7,350 nt of DNA from an uncultured Planctomycetaceae bacterium. Lineage in GTDB: Bacteria > Planctomycetota > Planctomycetia > Pirellulales > Thermoguttaceae. Numbering within the stretch: the stretch's first letter is position 1; every line of letters begins with the position of its first letter. Below, one piece after another: positions 1 to 5,445 of this stretch. Below the pieces are notes generated by a model. That model searched no databases. It was not told where the DNA came from and saw only the letters and a program-made list of their open reading frames with translations. The stretch spans positions 1 through 7,350 of the forward strand of contig CAMZHY010000174.1 of the NCBI GenBank assembly GCA_947307005.1. Direction: 5' to 3'. Both the position numbers and the translations under genes were made by a program.

Positions 1-734
1 CTGGCAATAGCGTACTGAACGAGATTCGTGTCCTGATATTCGTCGACGAGAATGTATTTGAATCGTGAATCGAGTTGAGAGCGAATTTCAGGATTCTGCT
101 TCAGTATGACGGCGATATGAAAGAGCAGATCGTCAAAATCAACAGCGTTTGCTTTTTTGAGAGCCGTCTGATATAGCGGATAGGCTTCCTCGACAACCTT
201 TCCGAGTAAGCTTCCGCCGGTTGCGCAGTACTCTGAAGCAGAGATTAGGGAATTTTTAGCCCAACTTATGCCAGAAGCGATTTTAGGGATATCAACGCCT
301 ACGGGAAGACTGCTTTTAGGGACGACGCTTTCAAGCAGTTTTTGGCTTTGATCTGCGTCGTAAATGGCGTAATTTTCCTCGAGACCGACAAATCGAGCGT
401 AATATCGAAGAAGAAACGCGCAGAACCGGTGAAACGTCCCGATCCAGACACGGTTGTTTGGGGCCATCGTTTGGAGGCGTTTCTTCATTTCGTCGGCGGC
501 TTTGTTGGTAAAGGTAAGCGCCGCTATCTGATAATCGCGAACGCCGCTATGCAACAGCCATGCGACGCGATGCGTGACGACGCGCGTCTTTCCGCTCCCT
601 GGACCGGCAAGGACTAACAAGGGGCCGTCAACATGCGTGACAGCTTCGCGTTGCGCGTCGTTAAGCCCTCTGAGGAGAGAACTGTCGTCGTCGGTCTTAA
701 TAAAAAAATTTTTCGAGGCTTCTTCCGGAGACAT
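1..734 (-). CDS. UvrD/PcrA-type superfamily 1A DNA helicase, N-terminal part (runs off left edge)
   Basis: The reverse strand is open from an ATG at 734 to the window edge, giving 244 residues of a family whose members usually have about 650-750. The SF1A helicase motifs occur in order: Q-motif LNDAQREAV (24-32), Walker A AGPGSGKT (43-50), motif Ia TFTNKAA (74-80), motif Ib GTFHRFC (99-105), a DFDDL segment (199-203) and Walker B/motif II VDEYQDTN (230-237). Family members are ATP-driven 3'-5' helicases acting in nucleotide-excision and mismatch repair, replication restart or removal of RecA. The start is firm: an in-frame TAG lies two codons upstream, and AGAAGG (743-748) sits 8 nt before the ATG. 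Motifs III-VI and the C-terminus are outside the window, so UvrD, PcrA and Rep cannot be told apart. A role in DNA unwinding is near certain. Confidence 0.95.
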   Translation of the reverse strand, partial: MSPEEASKNFFIKTDDDSSLLRGLNDAQREAVTHVDGPLLVLAGPGSGKTRVVTHRVAWLLHSGVRDYQIAALTFTNKAADEMKKRLQTMAPNNRVWIGTFHRFCAFLLRYYARFVGLEENYAIYDADQSQKLLESVVPKSSLPVGVDIPKIASGISWAKNSLISASEYCATGGSLLGKVVEEAYPLYQTALKKANAVDFDDLLFHIAVILKQNPEIRSQLDSRFKYILVDEYQDTNLVQYAIA

Positions 735-742
735 TTTCTATG

Positions 743-748
743 CCTTCT
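743..748 (-). promoter_or_regulatory. Ribosome binding site of the UvrD/PcrA-type gene
   Basis: On the reverse strand AGAAGG lies 8 nt before the ATG at 734. Together with the in-frame stop just upstream it fixes the start of the helicase gene. Confidence 0.7.
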
Positions 749-761
749 CTAAACACTCGCG

Positions 762-778
762 TTTTGCGAATCGCAAAA
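762..778. promoter_or_regulatory. 17-bp interrupted palindrome in the helicase gene leader (candidate operator or hairpin)
   Basis: TTTTGCGA and TCGCAAAA form perfect 8-nt arms around a single central A, 28 nt upstream of the helicase ATG. The form suits a dimeric repressor site; as RNA it would give a 7-bp stem with a 3-nt loop. It does not resemble the Escherichia coli (CTGT-ACAG) or Bacillus (GAAC-GTTC) LexA boxes, so SOS control cannot be claimed. The right half-site, AATCGCAAAA, recurs at 2411-2420 upstream of the next leftward gene. Confidence 0.35.
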
Positions 779-802
779 AAGAACGAGCCGCATTCCAAAA
801 TA

Positions 803-840
803 GGGAAAACGCCGAAAGACTCGCGTCTTCCGGCGTTCCC
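803..840 (-). terminator. Probable intrinsic terminator of the DUF1573-type gene
   Basis: The arms GGGAA..CGCCGAAAGAC and GTCTTCCGGCGTTCCC pair around a TCGC loop, giving a stem of about 16 bp with a 2-nt bulge. The one imperfect pair is a G-U wobble on the reverse strand but an A-C mismatch on the forward strand, so the hairpin favours leftward transcripts. The reverse strand continues with TATTTTGG, a modest T-tract. It lies between the leftward DUF1573-type gene and the helicase gene, separating two genes on the same strand. Confidence 0.6.
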
Positions 841-897
841 TATTATAAGGATGTTTTGTCGTTTAACCAGTTAAAAACGGAGAAAGCGTTCCGTTTG

Positions 898-2322
898 TTA
901 ACGGTACAGTCGTCTCGGAGTCAATAGGCTGAACGGCGACGTCGACAGATTCTCCGTTGAATGAACGCCGCTCGACCTTGGCGAGCGCGTCGCAGGAATT
1001 GTCATTGGCGCAGAGTCGCGTCGTTTTTCCGATTTACGTTCCATTGAAGGCGTGGAAGAGACGCTTGTCGCATCGACACCAGACCGCGCGAATCCAGAAG
1101 CTTCGCTCTCAGATTCCTGCGTGGCGACGACGCCCTTCGTCGATTCTTCTTCCATTATTTCATTTTCCGTCCCTTGGCCGTCGACAATGTCCACTTTGGG
1201 GTCGTCGACGCTTCCTTCCTTGTTCTTACGCTTAGTTTCCATGGCAGAAAGGATTTCCGCGTCGAAATTGCCGGAAGAAATTTGCACGTCAAGGAAGAGA
1301 ACGCGTCCATCGGTTGTTTCGATCTTTAGTTTCGGATTATCGTCGGCGTCGGAAAGTTTTTGAGGATCGAAGGTAACGGGAACGACGCACACTTTTGCCG
1401 GACGTATTGCTTTCTGAGAGAATTTACAGTCAAGCGCTTTTGTCGGCGAGTAGACTGATTTAAGAGTGAATTCCGAAGGAGCCGAGACCACGAAATTTTT
1501 CGTGATTTTTTGACCTTCTTTGGAAGTGAAGAAGGTGAGCGCGCTAGGAGAAACGGTGAGCGGCGCGCGAACAACTCCTGAAACGCTAAGCACGAGGGGC
1601 GTCCCCCCTGACGCGCCGTTCGACCATACCTGAACTGTGGCGTTAAGATATCCCGCAGGCGCGTTGTCTTTAACGGTTACAAAGAGAGGCGTCTGAGTTC
1701 CAGAGCCTACTCGAACCGGTTTTCCTGTTTTGATCTCAAGATAAGGACTTGACGACGAAACGCGGGCGACTGTTTCGTTATAACCAGGGTAAACAACTCG
1801 CGCTTGCTTTGTCCTCGAGGTAGAATCCGCGCTTAATTGAAGAGCTTTGACGCCCGCTTCCCCGTCTTGTCGTTTCATCTCCTGATCGACGAGAAACGTG
1901 AGTTCCTGAGGCTCTAGCGAAACATTTTCGATGATAACTCCCGCGATGTTGAGGGGAATTTCAAACACGCTAGAACCGCGTTGGAACGTCACCGTCACGG
2001 TCACATGACGGACGCCTGTAAAGCGGACTCCGTCAATTTGCGCGACAACCTCGCCCTTTTCACCTTGTTTGTAAACCCGTTTTTCTGGAATGAAAACCTT
2101 TGTACACTGACAACTAACTCGCGCGCCTAGGAGACGGAGATCTTCGGAGCTGTTATTGGTGAAAACAAAGGAGTGGCGCGGCTGCGTGTAGCGAGGAATT
2201 CCTTTGAAGTCGTATCCCGATTCCGAAAAGATTCCTTGCCCTTGAGCGAGAGCGAAAGACGGCGACGACGCCAAAAGGAACAGCAGGGTCAGAGCGAAAA
2301 GCGCAAGCGTAAGACGGCGCAT
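898..2322 (-). CDS. Exported DUF1573-type protein with a disordered C-terminal tail
   Basis: The product is 474 residues from the chosen ATG. Residues 1-26 form a signal peptide: MRR, a long Leu/Ala/Phe core, then ALA|Q as a likely signal peptidase I site. Residues of about 41-130 match the DUF1573 pattern: a beta-rich stretch with SFVFTNNSSEDLRL, then SCQCT (70-74; Cys71, Cys73), then a GEKGEVVAQID strand. This Ig-like fold is common in secreted proteins of Planctomycetota and Bacteroidota and has no settled function. Residues of about 135-350 look like further beta-sandwich material (for example SLEPQELTF and TVSPSALTF, each opening a similar unit). From about 355 the chain is charged and Ser/Thr-rich, probably disordered. 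A TTG at 2349 would add nine residues, but GTGAGG sits just before the ATG at 2322 and the signal peptide starts there. The last 40 or so residues are unusually rich in Arg, Ser, Thr and Pro and may be out of frame (see findings). The protein is probably periplasmic or on the cell surface. Confidence 0.85.
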   Translation of the reverse strand: MRRLTLALFALTLLFLLASSPSFALAQGQGIFSESGYDFKGIPRYTQPRHSFVFTNNSSEDLRLLGARVSCQCTKVFIPEKRVYKQGEKGEVVAQIDGVRFTGVRHVTVTVTFQRGSSVFEIPLNIAGVIIENVSLEPQELTFLVDQEMKRQDGEAGVKALQLSADSTSRTKQARVVYPGYNETVARVSSSSPYLEIKTGKPVRVGSGTQTPLFVTVKDNAPAGYLNATVQVWSNGASGGTPLVLSVSGVVRAPLTVSPSALTFFTSKEGQKITKNFVVSAPSEFTLKSVYSPTKALDCKFSQKAIRPAKVCVVPVTFDPQKLSDADDNPKLKIETTDGRVLFLDVQISSGNFDAEILSAMETKRKNKEGSVDDPKVDIVDGQGTENEIMEEESTKGVVATQESESEASGFARSGVDATSVSSTPSMERKSEKRRDSAPMTIPATRSPRSSGVHSTENLSTSPFSLLTPRRLYR

Positions 2323-2326
2323 TGTA

Positions 2327-2332
2327 ACCTCA
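2327..2332 (-). promoter_or_regulatory. Ribosome binding site deciding the start of the DUF1573-type gene
   Basis: The reverse strand reads GTGAGGTTACAATG, so a GAGG-type Shine-Dalgarno sequence lies a few bases before the ATG at 2322. It lies inside the coding part of the longer TTG-started frame, which favours the shorter protein beginning with the signal peptide. Confidence 0.6.
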
Positions 2333-2810
2333 CGACGCGCGTCCGCCAAGGACGCGTCCTAAGACGAAACGTGTTTTCACTATTGGATTGAAGTGTAAAA
2401 CGGACGATGAAATCGCAAAAGCATATGCTGAATAGCCGCGACTCGTTTGGACGGATCGTTATCACTCGGGAAAACGCGCCCAAGTCCATTTTAAACGACT
2501 GATTTTAGGACGTTTATTGCTTTTGGCAATGTTAAAAGCGTTAAAATTTGTCAAAACGCCTATTTCTATCCATCTGATCTCCGTCTCGCGGAACTTGTTA
2601 AGAATTCAAGCTTGCGAGTTTCAATCGACTCCTAATTCGAGAGATCGATAGAGAACAGCCGGATTCAAGCGCTAAGGTAACGAAAAGTAAGAATATTTCA
2701 AATAGCGTTTTGAAAAATATTTTGGATTAAATACGGTTAGAAATCGTTTTCATTGTCGACAGACGCGGTCGGTTCTCAGGGATAAGGCGATTCATTTTTT
2801 TCTGACAAGC

Positions 2811-2839
2811 TTGTAAATCGGATCGTTTTTTTGTATCCT
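2811..2839 (+). promoter_or_regulatory. Candidate sigma70-like promoter of the oxidoreductase gene
   Basis: TTGTAA (2811-2816, 4 of 6 to consensus) and TATCCT (2834-2839, 4 of 6) are 17 bp apart and would leave a leader of about 120 nt before the ATG at 2964. The 10-bp palindrome ACAAGCTTGT (2805-2814) overlaps the -35 hexamer, an arrangement that would suit a repressor. This is pattern matching only. Confidence 0.3.
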
Positions 2840-2947
2840 AACGTTAAGGGTCGGCGCGCTTGAGTCAAAGTCTGGATTTGAGAACGCGCCTTGATTCTGG
2901 TATGACGAAGTCATTGTCGTCTTCAAGTATTAGCGACCTTATCGAAG

Positions 2948-2954
2948 GGAAGGA
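2948..2954 (+). promoter_or_regulatory. Ribosome binding site of the oxidoreductase gene
   Basis: GGAAGGA lies 9 nt before the ATG at 2964 and supports that start; the GxGxxG nucleotide-binding motif follows at the usual distance from the N-terminus. Confidence 0.75.
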
Positions 2955-2963
2955 TTAGCGCTT

Positions 2964-4121
2964 ATGAAAACGTTAAAAGTTGGGATGTTGGGAACCGGTT
3001 TCATGGGACGAACCCATTCTAATGCGTTCAATCAGGTCGGTCATTTCTTCGAGCTGCCATACAAACTCGTTCTTAAGACCTGCTATGGTCGTAATCAGAC
3101 GACGCTTGCCAATTTCCAGAAGACTTGGGGGTACGAAGAAACGTCGACCGATTGGCATAAAGTAGTTTCCGATCCTGAAATCGATATTATTGACGTTGCA
3201 ACGCCCAATTTTCTGCACAGAGAAATGGTTGTCGAGGCTGCGCAAGCCGGCAAGATGATCATTTGCGAGAAGCCTCTTGCGATGAACTACGCCGAAGCGG
3301 AAGAGATGGTCGAGGCCGTTGAAAAGGCGGGGGTTCAGACTGCCGTTTCATTCTGTTATCGCCGTAATCCGTCCGTCGCGCTCTTCAAACAGATTGTCGA
3401 TGAGAATCGTATTGGTCGTCCTTTCCATTATCGCGCGACCTATAACCAAGATTACACGATCAGCAAGAAGGTTCCCGTCGGGGGCGCGTCGTTATGGCGT
3501 CTTGACGCTAAGGTTGCAGGAAGCGGCGTGACGGGCGATCTTCTTGCCCACTCGATCGACTGCGCGGAGTGGCTTAACGGCCCAATTGAACGCGTGTGCG
3601 CTCATACCGAGATTTTTATCAAAGAACGTCAAAATGCCGAGACGGGCGACATGACGCCTATAACGATCGACGACGCATGCATGTTCATGGCGATTTTCCG
3701 GAACGGTTCTGTTGGGACGTTTGAAAGTTCGCGTTACGCTAGAGGTCGCAAGAACTTTAATACGATGGAAATGAACGGTGAAAACGGCGCCTGTTTCTTC
3801 AATTTAGAGGAGCCTGAGTATTTGCAGTTCTTCCGCTATGCCGATCCAGAGACGGGGAAAAAGGTTGAAGATCATCTTACAGGATGGCAGCGGATCTTGG
3901 TTACGAATTCCGAGCACCCATATATGAGTCATTATTGGGTTCCAGGCACCGTCATCGGGTATGAGCATTATTTCATCAATCAGCTTGCCGACTTCCTACT
4001 TGAGGCAGCCGGTCAGAGACCAGTTTATCCAACTCCAACCGTCAAGGACGCCGCGCGTGTTCAAAAGGTTTGCGACGCCGTTATTCAAAGCGCGAGGGAA
4101 GAACGCTGGATTCAGATCTGA
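2964..4121 (+). CDS. Gfo/Idh/MocA family NAD(P)-dependent oxidoreductase
   Basis: The product is 385 residues, a normal length for the family. The N-terminal Rossmann fold opens with GMLGTGFMG (7-15), carrying the GxGxxG dinucleotide-binding motif, followed by TRTHSNAF-like residues (GRTHSNAF, 15-22). PNFLHREM (81-88) and the family hallmark EKPLA (102-106; Lys103) follow, then SFCYRRNP (129-136). The C-terminal catalytic half has GSGVTGDLLAHSID (186-199), where Asp192 and His196 match the Asp/His pair used for hydride transfer in inositol dehydrogenases. Family members oxidise or reduce sugars, cyclitols and related compounds; the substrate cannot be read from the sequence. There is no signal peptide, so it should be cytoplasmic. 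It appears to be a single-gene unit, with a long upstream gap and a hairpin just after the stop, so neighbours give no substrate hint. The family call is secure. Confidence 0.95.
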   Translation: MKTLKVGMLGTGFMGRTHSNAFNQVGHFFELPYKLVLKTCYGRNQTTLANFQKTWGYEETSTDWHKVVSDPEIDIIDVATPNFLHREMVVEAAQAGKMIICEKPLAMNYAEAEEMVEAVEKAGVQTAVSFCYRRNPSVALFKQIVDENRIGRPFHYRATYNQDYTISKKVPVGGASLWRLDAKVAGSGVTGDLLAHSIDCAEWLNGPIERVCAHTEIFIKERQNAETGDMTPITIDDACMFMAIFRNGSVGTFESSRYARGRKNFNTMEMNGENGACFFNLEEPEYLQFFRYADPETGKKVEDHLTGWQRILVTNSEHPYMSHYWVPGTVIGYEHYFINQLADFLLEAAGQRPVYPTPTVKDAARVQKVCDAVIQSAREERWIQI

Positions 4122-4136
4122 CGACGCGTCATAAAC

Positions 4137-4178
4137 GCGACCGTCGTTGTCGCTGAAAGATGCGACGACGACGGTTGC
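4137..4178 (+). terminator. Hairpin downstream of the oxidoreductase gene, probable terminator
   Basis: A 17-bp stem surrounds an 8-nt loop (TGAAAGAT), beginning 15 nt after the stop codon. Its two non-Watson-Crick positions are G-U wobbles on the forward strand and mismatches on the reverse strand, so the structure fits rightward transcripts. The following CTTGGTTATTG is only weakly T-rich, so termination may be incomplete. Confidence 0.55.
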
Positions 4179-4226
4179 TTGGTTATTGTGATGAATCTCG
4201 CGACGACGTTATATTTCCGCGTTCCT

Positions 4227-4252
4227 TTTTTGATTTCTGTTTTTGATTTCTC
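4227..4252. repeat. Two tandem 13-bp T-rich units
   Basis: TTTTTGATTTCT occurs twice, at 4227 and 4240, with a period of 13 bp. It lies just upstream of the TATAAT promoter of the GYF_2-type gene and downstream of the oxidoreductase hairpin. It may be an upstream-element-like T-tract or simple slippage. Confidence 0.7.
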
Positions 4253-4281
4253 TTTATCTTTTCGCCGCGCCGTAGTATAAT
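4253..4281 (+). promoter_or_regulatory. Sigma70-like promoter of the zinc-ribbon/GYF_2-type gene
   Basis: A perfect -10 box TATAAT lies at 4276-4281. The best -35 at 17-bp spacing is the poor TTTATC (4253-4258, 3 of 6). A T-rich tract directly upstream could compensate. The transcript would have a leader of about 65 nt before the ATG at 4355. Confidence 0.5.
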
Positions 4282-4354
4282 TTCGGCTAGTAGGCGCGCA
4301 TAATTCGTCGTCGCGGCAGTGCGGACGGTCGATTCCCCAGCAGGGTACTTCGTT

Positions 4355-5149
4355 ATGGGTATATGTTTTTTTTGTCCTAACGGGCATCCGTTGAATGTGA
4401 AGGCAGAACTTGCCGGAAGGATAGGACTATGCCCAAAATGTCGCGTAAAGATGCGCATTCCGCTGCAGAGCATGCGAGAAGTCGACGAGAGAGACTACCA
4501 CGGTCAGCAAACGGCTGAGGCGGTTCCCGATATGCGAAGTCGCGAGAGCGTTTCTTCGAAATCACGCGCGGACTCGCAGGTTTCCAATCAAGAGAACGCA
4601 TGGGGAGCGACGTCGTCTCCCGATCCAGAGTCGCCCGTGAACGAATTGATAATTCGCGCGACTGAAAAGTCGTCTCGCAACGTTCGAGAAAGGCGTTATG
4701 AGGCGGAAGTCGATTTGTCCAATACCGCTACGCTACTCGAGGATCCAGACGCGCTGTGGTATGTGATAACGCTTGACAATCGTCGTTATGGACCAGCTCA
4801 GGGTAGCGTTTTGCGCGCGTGGATTGACGAACGCCGAGTTGGACCGAGAACCAGAATTTTGCGTTCAGGGTGGAAGTCTCCTCTCGAGGCGGGTCAGGTT
4901 TTTCCCGAGATTGTCAAGACGTTGGAAAAAGACGGAGGGCTTGTCGACGGCTTAACGCGCGAAGGTGGGAAGGCGTTTGACGGCGTTTCCTTCGGCGGTA
5001 ATTCGCCCTATTCTGACGCTCGCGAGTCTCTCGATGAACTGAGAAAGACTCAAAGACGAGCAATCGGCGCGCTTTGCTTAGTTGGTTTTTTGACGTTTGT
5101 TCTCCTCTGTACGGTCGGAGTGTTAATCTGGATAATTCTCCGACATTGA
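4355..5149 (+). CDS. Zinc-ribbon-like / GYF_2-type domain protein with C-terminal membrane anchor
   Basis: The product is 264 residues. The N-terminus carries CPNGH (7-11) and CPKC (26-29) on either side of an AGRIGL segment, giving Cys7, His11, Cys26 and Cys29 as likely zinc ligands. Residues of about 40-130 are polar, charged and probably disordered. Residues of about 135-186 match the GYF_2 (DUF4339) pattern: WYVITLDNRRYGP (135-147), an LRAWIDERRVGPRTRI segment, and a closing GW-containing stretch ending VFPEI. In known cases this domain is linked to protein-protein contacts, often in membrane proteins. Residues of about 238-262 form one strong hydrophobic segment, followed only by LRH, so the protein is probably tail-anchored with the rest in the cytoplasm. 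A GTG at 4319 would add 12 residues, but AGGG (4342-4345) sits 9 nt before this ATG and the zinc-ribbon module starts here. The function is unknown; a scaffold or sensor role is inference. Confidence 0.85.
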   Translation: MGICFFCPNGHPLNVKAELAGRIGLCPKCRVKMRIPLQSMREVDERDYHGQQTAEAVPDMRSRESVSSKSRADSQVSNQENAWGATSSPDPESPVNELIIRATEKSSRNVRERRYEAEVDLSNTATLLEDPDALWYVITLDNRRYGPAQGSVLRAWIDERRVGPRTRILRSGWKSPLEAGQVFPEIVKTLEKDGGLVDGLTREGGKAFDGVSFGGNSPYSDARESLDELRKTQRRAIGALCLVGFLTFVLLCTVGVLIWIILRH

Positions 5150-5175
5150 ATCAAGATCGTTGAGTGGTTCGGCGC

Positions 5176-5203
5176 TTGTCTTACCGGCTACGAATTGTAT
5201 AAT
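5176..5203 (+). promoter_or_regulatory. Promoter of tRNA-Leu
   Basis: TTGTCT (5176-5181, 4 of 6) and a perfect TATAAT (5198-5203) are 16 bp apart. The predicted start is about 25 nt before the mature tRNA 5' end, a normal leader for RNase P processing. Confidence 0.7.
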
Positions 5204-5235
5204 GAGGTTGGTCTTCGCTTGGAGGCGTCCTTCGA

Positions 5236-5318
5236 GCGGGTATGGTGGAACTGGCAGACACGTCAGATTTAGGTTCTGATGAGCTACGCTCGTGGAGGTT
5301 CGAGTCCTCTTACCCGCA
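5236..5318 (+). tRNA. tRNA-Leu, anticodon UAG
   Basis: The full cloverleaf folds. The acceptor arm is GCGGGTA (5236-5242) with TACCCGC (5311-5317) and discriminator A at 5318. The anticodon stem is TCAGA (5263-5267) with TCTGA (5275-5279), around the loop TTTAGGT, which gives anticodon TAG at 5270-5272. A class II long variable arm has the stem GAGC/GCTC. The T arm is GGAGG-TTCGAGT-CCTCT. The long variable arm and A discriminator are typical of tRNA-Leu. It would read CUA and, by wobble, other CUN codons. CCA is not encoded (TTC follows the discriminator), so CCA must be added by nucleotidyltransferase. Confidence 0.97.
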
Positions 5319-5321
5319 TTC

Positions 5322-5350
5322 AACCGAGTCGTTTTACGACTCGGTTTTTT
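5322..5350 (+). terminator. Intrinsic terminator of tRNA-Leu
   Basis: AACCGAGTCG and CGACTCGGTT form a perfect 10-bp stem around TTTTA, with a run of T directly after the stem. It begins 4 nt after the tRNA discriminator base. Confidence 0.92.
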
Positions 5351-5376
5351 GTCGTCTAGTTCGTCTGATTAAAGAA

Positions 5377-5418
5377 AAAGACGCGCTTCTGGATTTTTTG
5401 TCGCAGAAGCGCGTCTTT
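5377..5418 (-). terminator. Intrinsic terminator of ettA
   Basis: AAAGACGCGCTTCTG and CAGAAGCGCGTCTTT are perfect 15-nt arms around a 12-nt loop. On the reverse strand the stem is followed by TTCTTTAAT, and with the stem's own terminal T residues this gives a good U-tract for transcripts from ettA, whose stop is 28 nt away. It could also act weakly on the forward strand as a back-up to the tRNA terminator. Confidence 0.85.
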
Positions 5419-5445
5419 GTTGTTATTTCTTGACGTGGCGTTTTG

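Larger units (their letters stand above)
2323..2963. other. 641-bp intergenic region between divergent genes
   Basis: This is the only long gap. I see no convincing coding frame, tRNA or rRNA signature or mobile-element end. It is richer in A/T than the genes beside it, especially at 2500-2580 and 2680-2840. It must hold the promoters of both divergent genes. Short symmetric elements are AGGACGCGTCCT (2349-2360), AGCATATGCT (2420-2429), ATTGC-TTTTG-GCAAT (around 2518-2532), ACAAGCTTGT (2805-2814) and ATGAC-GAA-GTCAT (2902-2914). Perfect 10-bp palindromes are expected about once in a region this long, so most may be chance. No clear promoter was found for the leftward gene. Confidence 0.6.

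Noticed and set aside
342..927. Forward-strand open frames opposite the helicase gene and its leader
   Set aside because: The reverse strand carries all expected helicase motifs across this stretch; the forward frames show no family features.
957..1363. Forward-strand open frames opposite the DUF1573-type gene
   Set aside because: They are antisense to a gene with a signal peptide and a recognisable domain, and their composition (Arg/Ser-rich) is that of a shadow frame.
2349..2429. Palindromes AGGACGCGTCCT and AGCATATGCT as specific operators
   Set aside because: Perfect palindromes of 10 bp occur about once per kilobase by chance, and there is no repetition or known regulator match; kept only as a note in the intergenic entry.
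2289..2489. Small reverse-strand open frame overlapping the start of the DUF1573-type gene
   Set aside because: It has no recognisable domain, it is Arg-rich, and it conflicts with the signal peptide and ribosome binding site in the other frame.
5242..5433. Open frame running through tRNA-Leu and the two terminators
   Set aside because: It overlaps a complete tRNA cloverleaf and two intrinsic terminators, so it is not a protein gene.
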